A DNA stretch of 64,000 bases from an uncultured Aureispira sp. (GCA_905480075.1 CAJQOX010000110.1:1-64000); one strand, 5' to 3'; shown: positions 47,386 through 57,036, counted from the stretch's first letter. Numbers and translations: made by a program. Notes: generated by a model from the sequence alone, not told the origin.

Positions 47386-48124
47386 GAAAAAACACGCCTT
47401 CCACCCTTTATTCAACAGACTTTTTACCCTGCTTTTTTCTCTGATCACCATTTCATGCAATCCTGCTTCCCGGCAAAACCATCCTGTTTCAGAAACAGAC
47501 AGCAGTTTTGTTAACTTGACAAGACATCTGTTATTTGGTAGTGGAGAAAAAAATACATTCAAATCAGACACACTGAATGAAGCCGAAATCAGCCTCTTGA
47601 AGGACGGCGATATACTTCTTCGCAGAGGATATGGTACAATTAGTGATTTTATTGCAAGGTTTCTGTCAGAGAAATACCCTGTCACACACTGTGGCTTTAT
47701 AATAAGAAACACAAGGGATGGCACCTCAGTTCTTCATACTATTTCGAATGACAAAACCAATGGTATGATCATCGAATCAATTAAAGACTACAGCCTTCAA
47801 AGTCAGAAAGGAAGTCTGATAGCAGTACGGCCAAAAAAAGAATATTGCAAACCAGAGGAAGTAGTATCCCATGCCTTTCAATATCTTGAACAAAACATTG
47901 AGTTTGATATGGGTTTTGACGACAAAAACAGTAATACTTTATACTGTGCTGAAATGATGCGTAATATCTTCTTGGAAGTATATAAAAAAGATTTACTGCC
48001 CCGGCGGACAAAAAAGCAATCTATTGATGTTTTAAGTATGGACAATTTTATCGATTCAATCTACTTTGATATTATTATTAATCATTTTGATTCAACTACA
48101 GCAAAACAAGTGCAAATACATTAA
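47378..48124 (+). CDS. YiiX/YebB-like permuted NlpC/P60 lipoprotein
   Basis: 248 residues starting at a TTG that overlaps the previous stop codon. This start yields a signal segment and lipobox TISC (Cys27). The body is the permuted papain-like fold of the YiiX family: GDILLRRGYGTIS, THCGFIIRN (His), and LYCAEMMRNIF with the catalytic Cys near residue 190. Family members are thought to act as amidases or thioesterases on lipid or peptidoglycan. It is coupled to the two DUF4878-like lipoproteins. Confidence 0.75.
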   Translation: MNKKKHAFHPLFNRLFTLLFSLITISCNPASRQNHPVSETDSSFVNLTRHLLFGSGEKNTFKSDTLNEAEISLLKDGDILLRRGYGTISDFIARFLSEKYPVTHCGFIIRNTRDGTSVLHTISNDKTNGMIIESIKDYSLQSQKGSLIAVRPKKEYCKPEEVVSHAFQYLEQNIEFDMGFDDKNSNTLYCAEMMRNIFLEVYKKDLLPRRTKKQSIDVLSMDNFIDSIYFDIIINHFDSTTAKQVQIH

Positions 48125-48145
48125 GAACAATACAGAACATTCTCT

Positions 48146-48907
48146 ATGAAAGTAACATTTTTAGGAACAGGAACATCACAGGGCATTCCCGTAATTGGTT
48201 GTAATTGCAAAGCCTGCCTGTCTGAAGACCCAAAAGATAACCGATTGCGGGTTTCTGTTCAAATAGAAATAAATGACAAAATAATAATTATAGATGTCGG
48301 GCCTGATTTCAGACAACAAATGCTTAAGGAGGGAACAAAAAGAATAGATGCAATACTCATCACCCACGAACACAGTGACCATGTTGCCGGCATTGATGAT
48401 ATCCGCCCTTATAATTTCATGTACGGAATGGAGATGCCATTTTACACTACTGCCAATGTTCAAAAAGTCCTTATTCAGAAGCACCCCTATATTTTTGAAG
48501 CAAAATATCCTGGAGTTCCAAGAATCAAGCTTCATACTATATCAAAAGCCAGAAAATTTAAAATAGCAGATATTTCAGTAATTCCTGTTGAAATTTTTCA
48601 TGGCAAGCTTGCAATACTTGGGTTCAGGATTGGAGACTTTGCTTACCTCACCGATTTCAAAACAATAGATGACAAAGAAGCTATAAAATTGAAAGGCACA
48701 AAAGTCCTTGTAGTCAGTGCACTTCAACACAAAAAACATCATTCCCACTCTTCACTACAGGAATCTGTTGATTTTGTGAATAAAATTGGTGCCCCCAAGG
48801 CATATTTCACCCATATCAGCCACAAAATGGGAAGTCACAAAGAGACAGAAAAGTTATTACCCAAACACATTCGAATAGCACATGACGGGCTAACTATAAA
48901 AATCTGA
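48146..48907 (+). CDS. MBL-fold metallo-hydrolase (PhnP-like)
   Basis: 253 residues. Metallo-beta-lactamase fold: GTGTSQGIPVIGCNCKACLS at the N-terminus (split at QGIPV; the Cys group matches PhnP-type zinc sites), the HEHSDH metal motif, and later THISHKMG with the final His. Similar proteins act as cyclic phosphodiesterases; substrate unknown. It follows the YiiX-like gene by 21 bases and probably shares its transcript. Confidence 0.85.
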   Translation: MKVTFLGTGTSQGIPVIGCNCKACLSEDPKDNRLRVSVQIEINDKIIIIDVGPDFRQQMLKEGTKRIDAILITHEHSDHVAGIDDIRPYNFMYGMEMPFYTTANVQKVLIQKHPYIFEAKYPGVPRIKLHTISKARKFKIADISVIPVEIFHGKLAILGFRIGDFAYLTDFKTIDDKEAIKLKGTKVLVVSALQHKKHHSHSSLQESVDFVNKIGAPKAYFTHISHKMGSHKETEKLLPKHIRIAHDGLTIKI

Positions 48908-48932
48908 AGCTACTAGTTAGTTCAATAAAAAA

Positions 48933-48956
48933 GACATCCTGAAAATTCAGAATGTC
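48933..48956 (-). terminator. Terminator at the end of the rimP-nusA-infB operon
   Basis: Ten of eleven pairs (GACATCCTGAA / TTCAGAATGTC) lead into TTTTTT on the minus strand, 36 bases past the infB stop. It may also stop the converging MBL transcript. Confidence 0.8.
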
Positions 48957-48991
48957 AATTTGTATTTATTTTTTGTATTCTCAAAAAAGAG

Positions 48992-51937
48992 TTACAACGT
49001 TTGTTTTACCTCTTTAACTTCATAAACTTCGAGGACATCTCCGGCTTTAATATCGTTATAATTTTTGATAGTAATACCACATTCGTGTCCTTGTTTGACT
49101 TCAGGCACTGAATCTTTGAATCTTTTAAGCGAAGATAATTCACCATGAACTCCTTCTTTTTTAGGAAATTGGACAATACCTCCACGAATAACCCTGATAT
49201 AACTATTTCTCAAAACTTTGCCTTCCTGCACCAAACAACCTGCAACCATCCCTACTTTAGAAATTTTAAATACCTCCTGAACGTCAACCATACCTAACAC
49301 TTCCTCAATCTGCTTGGGTTCAAGCATACCTTCGAGTGCTGATTTTATCTCATCGATAGCATCATAAATAATAGAGTATGATTTGACCTCCACTCCTTCT
49401 TTTTCAGCCAAACGTTTCGCCATCGGATTAGGACGAACCTGAAAACCGACAATAATTGCATCAGAGGCAGCAGCAAGATTCACGTCTGACTCCGTAACAG
49501 GCCCTACAGCTTTATAAATAATATTCGTTTGAATCTGATCGGTAGATAATTTTTGCAGAGAATCTGCAAGGGCTTCCACAGAACCATCAAAGTCCCCTTT
49601 AACAATCAGGTTAAGTTCTTTAAAGTTACCAATTTTTATTCTGTTGGTTATATCATCAAGAGTAACACGGCGTGTTGCTCTGATCTGCTGTTGTCTTACG
49701 AGGTTTGCCCGTTTGTTTGTAAGGTCTTTTGCCGCTTTTTCTGAAGATAAAACATTGACTGTTTCACCTGCCTGTGGTGCGCCCTGAAGTCCAAGAACTA
49801 ATACGGGAGTTGCAGGACCTGCAGATTTCACTCTTTTGCCCCTTTCATCAAACATAGCCTTAACCCTGCCATAATGAGGACCGGCAACCATAGCATCACC
49901 AATTTTCAAGGTACCGTTTCTAACAAGTATTTTTGTAACGTATCCACGTCCTTTTTCAAGAGAAGCTTCCAATACAGTCCCTGCAGCTCTCTTTTCAGGG
50001 TTTGCCATTAGTTCAAGCATTTCTGCTTCAAGCAATATTTTTTCCAGCAACAAATCAATATTAGTACCGTTTTTGGCAGAAATATCCTGACTTTGATAAG
50101 ATCCACCCCATTCTTCAATGAGTAAATCCATTGTTGCCAATTCCTGTTTAATTCTATCAGGGTTTGCACCTTCCTTATCAATCTTATTGATAGCAAAAAT
50201 AATAGGAACTTCAGCAGCCTTAGCATGACTGATAGCCTCCTTGGTCTGAGGCATTATATTATCGTCTGCAGAAATAATGATAACTGCAATATCTGTAACT
50301 TTTGCTCCCCTTGCCCTCATTGCTGTAAAAGCTTCGTGACCAGGAGTATCCAGAAAAGTAATAGTACCACTATCAGCAACAGAGACAACATAAGCACCAA
50401 TATGCTGAGTAATACCTCCTGCTTCACTATCCGCGACATTTGCTTTTCTTATACTATCCAACAGAGAAGTCTTACCATGATCGACATGCCCCATTACGGT
50501 GACAATTGGAGAACGTGATTCTATATCTTCAAGGTCATCCTCTTCAATCTGATAATCTTTTTCCATTTGATCTTCAGCAGAAACAAATTCCACTTCATAT
50601 CCAAATTCAATTCCCATCAATTCAATCAAATCTCTGTCAAGTCTTTGATTGATAGAAACCATTCTTTTTTCGCGCATACAAGCCATAATGATTTCAGTAG
50701 AACCAACATTCATCATACTTGCCAATTCAGAAACAGAAATAAATTCTGTAACCTGAATAGTAGGGGTTTCCTCTCCGCTATTCTCAATTTCCTTTAACCT
50801 TTCAGCTCTTTGTTCATCCCTTTCTTTACGTGAAGCACCAAATTTTTTCTTCCTTCCTCCTCCTCCACCAAGGAGGTTCATAGTTTGTTTCAACTTGGAG
50901 CCAACCTCTTTTTGGTCAACCGCTTTGCGTTTCCCTTTCTTTTTAACTTTTTTATTGGCGCCGGAACCTTGAGACTCTTTATTGGGAGTTTTAAATTGTT
51001 TTTTACTATCTACCTTAGCCCCGTCCTTTTTAGTTGTCTCGGATGATTTATTCTCATTTTTTGACGTTTTCTCTCCATTTGACTTCTTATTAACCCTAGT
51101 CCGTTTTCTTCTTTTCTTCTGTCCTTTATCTGAGTTTTCCCCGGTTTTTTTAGTATTACTATCCTCTTTTTTTCTGCCCTTTTTGTTTTTGCTTTTAGGA
51201 GAGGCAATATTTATTTTTCCGAGTATTTTCAATCCTTTTAACTGAGGTGCTTCCACTTCAATATCTAAATTCTGAGGAGCTTCTTTAATGGTGACATTTT
51301 CAGTTGAGTTATCTGTAAGTTCTTCCGCCTTTACTTCCTTCGACACTTCTTTCTCTTTTTTCACTTCTTTCACCTCTTTCACATCTTTCACCTCTTTCTT
51401 TTCTTTCACCTCTTTCACCTCTTCTGAGGTCACCTCTTTCGATACTTTTTCTTCTTCTTTTTCCTTCACTTTTTCAGAAGGAACATTTTTCTTTTTAGGC
51501 TTCTTCTTCAGATCATCCAAATCGATTTTCCCCAAAACTTTTGGGCCAGGCAATTTTGCATCTACCTTTTCTGCTGGTTTTTCCTCTTTTTCTTCTTTCT
51601 TATCCTCCGTAGTTTCAACTACAGAATCATCTTCTTTTTCTTTATTATTCGAAGTTTCATCAACATTAGTTGAATCCGATGATTTAGTATCATCTTCCAA
51701 ACCTTCAGTTTCAGGAGAGTTTTCTTTGTTTTTTCTAAAGCCAATAGTAATTTTATTGGCTTTTTCCTTTATTGCTACTGAGCTCTGAAAATTTTTGGAG
51801 AGCATATCAAACATCTCGTCTGAAATCTTTGCAGTGGGTTTGTTGCTCACAGAAAACCCATTCTCAACCAAAAAATTGACAATAGTTTTTGTTCCAACAT
51901 TAAGTTCTTTAGCTACTTTGACTAGACGTTTTGACAT
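48992..51937 (-). CDS. infB: Translation initiation factor IF-2
   Basis: 981 residues. The N-terminal about 400 residues are a charged, low-complexity extension (EVKEVKEKKEVKDVKEVKEV-type units at about 168-205, Lys/Asn-rich blocks after). The conserved core follows: IF2 N-terminal domain 2, then the GTPase with GHVDHGKTSL (G1), DTPGHEAF (G3) and NKID (G4), EF-Tu-like domain 2, and the IF-2 C-terminal fMet-tRNA-binding domains. IF-2 places initiator tRNA on the 30S subunit. It is the last gene of the operon. The extension is not needed for the family's core function. Confidence 0.97.
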   Translation of the reverse strand: MSKRLVKVAKELNVGTKTIVNFLVENGFSVSNKPTAKISDEMFDMLSKNFQSSVAIKEKANKITIGFRKNKENSPETEGLEDDTKSSDSTNVDETSNNKEKEDDSVVETTEDKKEEKEEKPAEKVDAKLPGPKVLGKIDLDDLKKKPKKKNVPSEKVKEKEEEKVSKEVTSEEVKEVKEKKEVKDVKEVKEVKKEKEVSKEVKAEELTDNSTENVTIKEAPQNLDIEVEAPQLKGLKILGKINIASPKSKNKKGRKKEDSNTKKTGENSDKGQKKRRKRTRVNKKSNGEKTSKNENKSSETTKKDGAKVDSKKQFKTPNKESQGSGANKKVKKKGKRKAVDQKEVGSKLKQTMNLLGGGGGRKKKFGASRKERDEQRAERLKEIENSGEETPTIQVTEFISVSELASMMNVGSTEIIMACMREKRMVSINQRLDRDLIELMGIEFGYEVEFVSAEDQMEKDYQIEEDDLEDIESRSPIVTVMGHVDHGKTSLLDSIRKANVADSEAGGITQHIGAYVVSVADSGTITFLDTPGHEAFTAMRARGAKVTDIAVIIISADDNIMPQTKEAISHAKAAEVPIIFAINKIDKEGANPDRIKQELATMDLLIEEWGGSYQSQDISAKNGTNIDLLLEKILLEAEMLELMANPEKRAAGTVLEASLEKGRGYVTKILVRNGTLKIGDAMVAGPHYGRVKAMFDERGKRVKSAGPATPVLVLGLQGAPQAGETVNVLSSEKAAKDLTNKRANLVRQQQIRATRRVTLDDITNRIKIGNFKELNLIVKGDFDGSVEALADSLQKLSTDQIQTNIIYKAVGPVTESDVNLAAASDAIIVGFQVRPNPMAKRLAEKEGVEVKSYSIIYDAIDEIKSALEGMLEPKQIEEVLGMVDVQEVFKISKVGMVAGCLVQEGKVLRNSYIRVIRGGIVQFPKKEGVHGELSSLKRFKDSVPEVKQGHECGITIKNYNDIKAGDVLEVYEVKEVKQTL

Positions 51938-52121
51938 CCTTAAATTTTACAGTTACTTTAAAAAACGCGCAAGTGTTTACAAAAACAATATTTTAGAAAA
52001 CACCAGCAATAAAAAATTATATATAAATTGATCCGAGAGGTAAAAAAATGATTTCCGACTGATCAATTAAAAACAAAAAAAACATTATCTTCTACAAATT
52101 CAACTTTTCACACAATAAACA

Positions 52122-53384
52122 TTATTCTTCTTCATTATTTCCTTCTTCTTCAAGTTCAGCATTAAGAATTTTGACAATATCAGCAATGGTTTCAGCCTCT
52201 AAATCCGTTCTTCTTTCCAGTTCTTCTATATTTAAATCGAGCACACTTCTAGCAGTATCACAGCCTATAGATTTCAATTCTTCAATAATCCACTCATCGA
52301 TCTCATCCTTAAATTCATTCAACTCAACATCAAAATCATTTTCTTCAAAACCTTCTCTGTAAACATCAATTGTAAAGCCGGTTAATTTACTTGCCAACTT
52401 GATATTTATTCCTTTTTTACCGATAGCCTTAGATATTTCTTCCGGTTTCAAAAATACCGCTGCTCTTTTTTTGTCGTTATCAAGATCAATAGAAGAGATT
52501 TTTGCCGGTGTTAATGAACGTTGAATCAAAAGTGATTCATTATTGGTAAAGTTAATAATATCAATATTTTCATTACGCAATTCACGAACAATACCATAAA
52601 TACGAGACCCTTTCATTCCTACGCAAGCTCCTACAGGATCTATGCGGTCGTCATAAGATTCAACTGCCACTTTTGCTCTTTCTCCGGGAACCCTTACAAT
52701 ACGCTTTACAGTAATTAATCCATCTTCAATTTCGGGTACTTCCTGTTCGAGTAACTTTTCGAGGAAAGCGTTATCCGTTCTGGACAAAATGATGACAGGG
52801 TTACTGTTTCTCATATCCACTTTACGTATAATAGCCTTGAGCGTATCTCCTTTTCTGAAGTAATCACCTCTGACCATTTCACTTTTGGGTAACAAAAGTT
52901 CCACACCGGTTTCATCATCCAAAACAACCAATTCTCTCTTTAAAATCTGATGAACCTCTCCACGAATCAAATCTCCGACACAATTTTCATACATTTTGAA
53001 AATCTTATCTTTTTCCAGCTCAAGAATTCTTGAAATCAAAGTTTGTCTTGCTGCCATAATTGCCCTCCGGCCAAAATCGATAATATGAACTCGCTGATAA
53101 CACTCTTCCCCGATTTCGTAATCATTTTCAATTTCCAGAGCATCAGTAATAGTAATTTGAAAACGATCATCCTCTACTTCTCCGTCAGGAACAATCTCCC
53201 GTTTCCTCCAGATCTCCAAATCTCCTTCATTTGCATTGACAATAATGTCAAAATTTTCATCTGTGCTGTATTTCTTACGGATTAAAGTACGAAAGACATC
53301 TTCCAAAACTCTTATCATAGTCGGAAAGTCAATACTTTTCATACTTTTAAATTCCTTAAAAGAATCTATTAAATTGATGCTCAT
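52122..53384 (-). CDS. nusA: Transcription termination/antitermination factor NusA
   Basis: 420 residues. An N-terminal RNA-polymerase-binding domain (1-125), an S1 domain (about 130-200: GDLIRGEVHQILKRELVV), two KH domains (GERAKVAVESYDDRIDPVG, GACVGMKGSRI; ISKAIGKKGINIKLASKLTG), and a short C-terminal acidic extension. NusA sets pausing, hairpin termination and antitermination. Its position between rimP and infB is the normal bacterial order, relevant to the hairpin found in the operon leader. Confidence 0.97.
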   Translation of the reverse strand: MSINLIDSFKEFKSMKSIDFPTMIRVLEDVFRTLIRKKYSTDENFDIIVNANEGDLEIWRKREIVPDGEVEDDRFQITITDALEIENDYEIGEECYQRVHIIDFGRRAIMAARQTLISRILELEKDKIFKMYENCVGDLIRGEVHQILKRELVVLDDETGVELLLPKSEMVRGDYFRKGDTLKAIIRKVDMRNSNPVIILSRTDNAFLEKLLEQEVPEIEDGLITVKRIVRVPGERAKVAVESYDDRIDPVGACVGMKGSRIYGIVRELRNENIDIINFTNNESLLIQRSLTPAKISSIDLDNDKKRAAVFLKPEEISKAIGKKGINIKLASKLTGFTIDVYREGFEENDFDVELNEFKDEIDEWIIEELKSIGCDTARSVLDLNIEELERRTDLEAETIADIVKILNAELEEEGNNEEE

Positions 53385-53487
53385 GCTTTCATAGTATTTT
53401 ATATTTATCTGAATAATAAATTCGAAGAAGTAAACTTTTTGAAGTGGTTAACAAAGAACCACCTCTCATTCTTTTGCGAATTTATAC

Positions 53488-53976
53488 TTAAAAAGATATT
53501 GTAATTATTGTATTTTTAATATTATCAAATGCGACTTCTTTTTTTATACTGACAAGTCTCTTCTTTTTACGTCCTTCAATCCTGACTTTTTCTTCATATT
53601 CCACCACAATACTTTCTTCATTAACTTCAACAAGCACCCCTTTCAGGTGTTTGTGATCATCAACAAGCTCTACACTTACTTTCCGACCTATATTTTTAAG
53701 GTATTGCCTTCTTTTTTTCAGTGGCACCCCTATTCCGGCAGAAGAAACATCTATTGTATACTTTTCTCCTAACCACCCTTCACTTTCAATATGTTCTTCA
53801 AGAAACCGCGATACTTTAATGCAATGTTCATATTTTACACCGGTATCACTATCCAAAAATACCTGAATTGAATCCCCGGGCAATTGTTTAATTTCTATCA
53901 AAAACAAGTGATTGAATTCTTCCTCCCGAAACTTTTCTTCAAGAAGATCAGTTAATTTTTCTGTCAATAAAACCAT
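53488..53976 (-). CDS. rimP: Ribosome maturation factor RimP
   Basis: 162 residues. N-terminal alpha/beta domain (FNHLFLIEIKQLPGDSIQVFLD, split at PGDSI), the YTIDVSSAGIGVPLKKRRQY signature, and a C-terminal SH3-like domain. RimP helps assemble the 30S head. In most homologues the signature reads VSSPG; here it reads VSSAG. First gene of the operon, with a promoter near 54090 and a hairpin in its roughly 95-base leader. Confidence 0.93.
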   Translation of the reverse strand: MVLLTEKLTDLLEEKFREEEFNHLFLIEIKQLPGDSIQVFLDSDTGVKYEHCIKVSRFLEEHIESEGWLGEKYTIDVSSAGIGVPLKKRRQYLKNIGRKVSVELVDDHKHLKGVLVEVNEESIVVEYEEKVRIEGRKKKRLVSIKKEVAFDNIKNTIITISF

Positions 53977-54022
53977 ACTTAATCTTTCTACCTGTTTTTA
54001 TCAAACTTCTTTTACTGTATTA

Positions 54023-54053
54023 AAAAGAGGGAACAGTCTCTGTTCCCTCTTTT
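54023..54053 (-). promoter_or_regulatory. Terminator-like hairpin in the rimP-nusA-infB leader (candidate attenuator)
   Basis: Perfect 13-bp hairpin (AAAAGAGGGAACA, loop of five, TGTTCCCTCTTTT), with a TTTTT run on the minus strand. It lies 23 bases past the predicted -7 box and 46 bases before the rimP ATG, so every transcript from that promoter would contain it. It is not at the end of any gene: recX runs away from it on the other strand. It looks like an intrinsic terminator placed inside a leader. Confidence 0.7.
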
Positions 54054-54075
54054 GTAATTGCGCTCATTCGAAGTG

Positions 54076-54108
54076 CAAATATACTAATATAAATATAGTT
54101 TCAAAAAA
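54076..54108 (-). promoter_or_regulatory. Bacteroidota-type promoter of rimP-nusA-infB
   Basis: On the minus strand TTTTTTG (54108-54102), 18 bases, TATATTTG (54083-54076). One of the best matches to the Bacteroidota consensus in the window. Start near 54069. Confidence 0.75.
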
Positions 54109-54229
54109 GTTAGAGTAAGATATTGTGCATATTTTGCGTTTTTTTATTGATTCCGATGATTTTAACATCGATTTTACGTTCAAAAGTTCCTTTTTTTTAT
54201 ACTTTTCGAAAAAAATTAATAATTATTCC

Positions 54230-54700
54230 ATGAAAAAATACATTTCCACAGACGAAGCCTTGGTAAAACTTCAAAAATATTGTGCGTTTCAGGAACGCTG
54301 TCACAAAGAAGTACGCTCCAAATTACTGAATCTGAATATCTTCGGAGATGATTTGGAGTCTATCATTTCTACACTGATAGAAAGTGGCTTTTTAAACGAA
54401 ATGCGGTATGCAACAGCCTTCGTAAGAGGGAAATTCAAAATAAAAAAATGGGGGAAATTCAAAATCACAAGAGAATTAAAGAAAAATCAAATTTCTGAAT
54501 ATTGCATAAAAAAAGCACTGGAAAGTGAAATACCCTATGAAGACTACCTTGCAACCCTTGAAGATATTCTAAAAAAGAAAAACAAAACCTTAAGAGAAAA
54601 GAATTCATTTAAAAGAACTCAAAAACTGGCCAAATTTGCCGAAAGCAAGGGATTTGAATCTTTCCTTATTTGGGAAACCCTGAAAGATTTTAAAATTTAA
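54230..54700 (+). CDS. recX: Regulatory protein RecX
   Basis: 156 residues from the ATG at 54230, which gives a family-like start (MKKYISTDEALVKLQKYC). A longer in-frame start at 54125 adds 35 residues of Phe-rich sequence not seen in RecX. Three RecX three-helix repeats are present, with ERCHKEVRSKLL, YATAFVRGKFKIKKWG and ISEYCIKKALES. RecX caps or destabilises RecA filaments. It converges on the ATL gene with a two-base gap. Confidence 0.88.
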   Translation: MKKYISTDEALVKLQKYCAFQERCHKEVRSKLLNLNIFGDDLESIISTLIESGFLNEMRYATAFVRGKFKIKKWGKFKITRELKKNQISEYCIKKALESEIPYEDYLATLEDILKKKNKTLREKNSFKRTQKLAKFAESKGFESFLIWETLKDFKI

Positions 54701-54701
54701 A

Positions 54702-55034
54702 TCATTCCACTTCCATATCTTCAAGAGGATCCCAAAAAACCTTTTTAAAGTTCTTTACTTTATTCTTCTCCACCTCAAGGCCTTCCGACTGAAGCAAATC
54801 CTGCATCCTCGTCCCTCCAAAAAACTGCCGGCCTGTCAACAACCCGTTCCTGTTGACCACCCTGTGCGCAGGCACATCCTCCGGAGATTGATTCATCGCC
54901 CAACCCACCATTCTTACACGACGGGATTGTTCAAGAGACCTTGCAATTGCACCGTAACTTGTAACACGGCCCACAGGTATCAGACGCGTGACAGCATAAA
55001 TATCAATAATGAATTGTTCTTTATTAAAAGTCAT
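54702..55034 (-). CDS. Alkyltransferase-like protein (ATL; MGMT family without the active Cys)
   Basis: 110 residues with the C-terminal MGMT DNA-binding domain (VGRVTSYGAIARSL, RMVGWAMNQSPEDV, GGTRMQDLLQSEG). The active-site motif reads PAHRV at residues 55-59, with Ala56 replacing the acceptor Cys of PCHRV. It therefore cannot repair alkyl damage itself. ATL proteins bind O6-alkylguanine and hand it to nucleotide excision repair. It is about 39 kb from the active paralogue at 15559. Confidence 0.9.
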   Translation of the reverse strand: MTFNKEQFIIDIYAVTRLIPVGRVTSYGAIARSLEQSRRVRMVGWAMNQSPEDVPAHRVVNRNGLLTGRQFFGGTRMQDLLQSEGLEVEKNKVKNFKKVFWDPLEDMEVE

Positions 55035-55050
55035 ATTGTTAATAACATCC

Positions 55051-55449
55051 CTACACTTGAATATTTTTCACTTCAGGAACTGCAGACAGCAACATATAAA
55101 CATTTACCCACATACCCAAAATAATATAAACTCCAAATACATAAAGGATCTCCTGCATAGAATGAACCTGAGAACTGACTGATATAAATATAGCGTAAAT
55201 CATGACAGAGGCTGACAAAAGAATCATCAATAAACCTGCTATACGGGAAACCCTAATCGTTTTGTAAGCGACAAAAAAGGCAAAAATCATACAAAAAACC
55301 ACCCAGGCAGCATAGGCTGATGCCGCCCATTCATAATTATCTCCGGGATAATACCCGGCTGCAAAATTTTTTTCGTTTTCGTTGAGATGAATTCCTGTAT
55401 AGAAAAGGGAAACTATCAACAAAATATTTAATGCAAATAATTTTTTCAT
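55051..55449 (-). CDS. Four-TM membrane protein of unknown function
   Basis: 132 residues with four hydrophobic segments (about 3-20, 44-64, 71-90, 98-122). No family recognised. It lies between prfC (ten bases upstream) and the ATL gene (16 bases downstream), so it is probably co-transcribed with both. The long first loop (about 20-44) is hydrophilic. Confidence 0.6.
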   Translation of the reverse strand: MKKLFALNILLIVSLFYTGIHLNENEKNFAAGYYPGDNYEWAASAYAAWVVFCMIFAFFVAYKTIRVSRIAGLLMILLSASVMIYAIFISVSSQVHSMQEILYVFGVYIILGMWVNVYMLLSAVPEVKNIQV

Positions 55450-55458
55450 TGAACAATA

Positions 55459-57036
55459 TTAAAACTCCGAAGTAAAATGAAATTCAATTTCAGGGTAATC
55501 ATTCTGAGAAGTCTGAAGCATCCATTTTGACTCCGCCAGATAAACGTTCCTACCTTCTTTATCCCTGGCCATATAATTAGTTTTCTTACGAATAAACTCA
55601 GCCAGCTTATCCTCATTTTCACTGGTAATCCAACAGGCTTTATACAGCTGAATAGGTGCATATTGACAGGAGGCAGAGTATTCATGTTTGAGGCGGTGTT
55701 GAAGTACTTCAAACTGCAACTGTCCCACAGTACCAATTATCTTCCTGTTATTTGAATTTTTAGTGAACAATTGTGCCACACCTTCATCCATAAGTTGCGT
55801 AATCCCTTTTGCCAGCTGTTTGGATTTCATAGGGTCTGCATTCTCAATATACTTGAACAATTCAGGAGAAAAACTAGGTATCCCTTTAAAATGTAAAATC
55901 TCTCCTTCAGTGAGCGTATCTCCTATTTTAAAATTACCAGAATCATACAATCCTACTATATCTCCGGGATAAGCATTATCTACCACTTCCTTTTTGGACG
56001 CCATAAAAGTAGTGGGATTGGAGAATTTTATCTTTTTTTCCTTTCGAATATGCAAATAATTCGTGTTTCGCTTAAAAATCCCGGAACAAACCCTCAAAAA
56101 AGCGATTCTATCTCTGTGACGAGGGTCCATATTTGCATGAATCTTAAAAACAAAGCCCGAGAACTTATCCTCATAAGGATTGATTTCTCGTTCTTCAGTA
56201 GAAAACTCAACTGGAGAAGGCGCTATTTCCACAAAACAATCCAACAACTCCTTTACTCCGAAATTATTAATTGCAGAACCAAAAAATACAGGAGATAGCT
56301 TCCCCCCGAGATACGCTTCCTGATCAAACTCAGGATAAACCTCCTCTATAGTTTCTACCTCTTCTCTTAAAATTTCAGCTGCATCTTCTCCGATATGCCT
56401 TTCAAGTTCAGGGTTCAGTATGTCATTAAACTCCAGAATGTTGCCATATTTCGTATTAGGAGAAAAGAGATTCAATTGCTTTTCGTACAAATTATACACT
56501 CCTTTGAACTCCTGCCCCATCCCTATAGGCCAACTCAAAGGGCAGGTAGTCAGCTTCAACTTCTCTTCAATCTCGTCCAACAAGTCAAAACCATCTTTTC
56601 CTTCTCTGTCCATCTTATTAATAAACACAATCACCGGGGTATCCCTCATCCTGCAAACTTCTACCAGTTTCTCTGTTTGTTCCTCCACTCCTTTTGCGAC
56701 ATCTATTACTACTATCACACTATCTACCGCTGTTAAAGTCCGGTAGGTATCTTCAGCAAAATCCTTGTGACCAGGCGTGTCCAGGATATTAATATTGAAG
56801 TCTTTATAATTAAAGCCCATGACAGAGGTAGCGACGGAAATTCCTCTTTGCTTTTCAATTTCCATAAAATCTGAAGTAGTAGATTTTTTAATCTTATTCG
56901 ACTTCACGGCACCCGCCACCTGTATTGCCCCACCAAATAATAACAACTTCTCAGTCAGTGTAGTTTTCCCTCCATCGGGATGCGCAATCACTGCAAAGGT
57001 TCTGCGTTTTTCAATTTCTTCTTTTAAGTTCGCCAT
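55459..57036 (-). CDS. prfC: Peptide chain release factor 3
   Basis: 525 residues from the ATG at 57036 ([16 protein letters not shown]). An alternative ATG 18 bases upstream is less family-like. Translational GTPase: G1 [14 protein letters not shown] (most family members have AHPDAGKTT), [26 protein letters not shown]. It recycles RF1/RF2 from the ribosome. Domain III follows to about residue 525. It appears to head a unit with the small membrane protein and ATL genes. Confidence 0.95.
   Translation of the reverse strand: MANLKEEIEKRRTFAVIAHPDGGKTTLTEKLLLFGGAIQVAGAVKSNKIKKSTTSDFMEIEKQRGISVATSVMGFNYKDFNINILDTPGHKDFAEDTYRTLTAVDSVIVVIDVAKGVEEQTEKLVEVCRMRDTPVIVFINKMDREGKDGFDLLDEIEEKLKLTTCPLSWPIGMGQEFKGVYNLYEKQLNLFSPNTKYGNILEFNDILNPELERHIGEDAAEILREEVETIEEVYPEFDQEAYLGGKLSPVFFGSAINNFGVKELLDCFVEIAPSPVEFSTEEREINPYEDKFSGFVFKIHANMDPRHRDRIAFLRVCSGIFKRNTNYLHIRKEKKIKFSNPTTFMASKKEVVDNAYPGDIVGLYDSGNFKIGDTLTEGEILHFKGIPSFSPELFKYIENADPMKSKQLAKGITQLMDEGVAQLFTKNSNNRKIIGTVGQLQFEVLQHRLKHEYSASCQYAPIQLYKACWITSENEDKLAEFIRKKTNYMARDKEGRNVYLAESKWMLQTSQNDYPEIEFHFTSEF

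Noticed and set aside
51350-51440. TTTCACCTC repeats as a CRISPR array
   Set aside because: Units are short, imperfect, without spacers, and lie in frame inside infB.
51288-51788. 166-codon Ser/Phe-rich frame opposite infB
   Set aside because: Shadow of the Lys/Glu repeats in the IF-2 extension.
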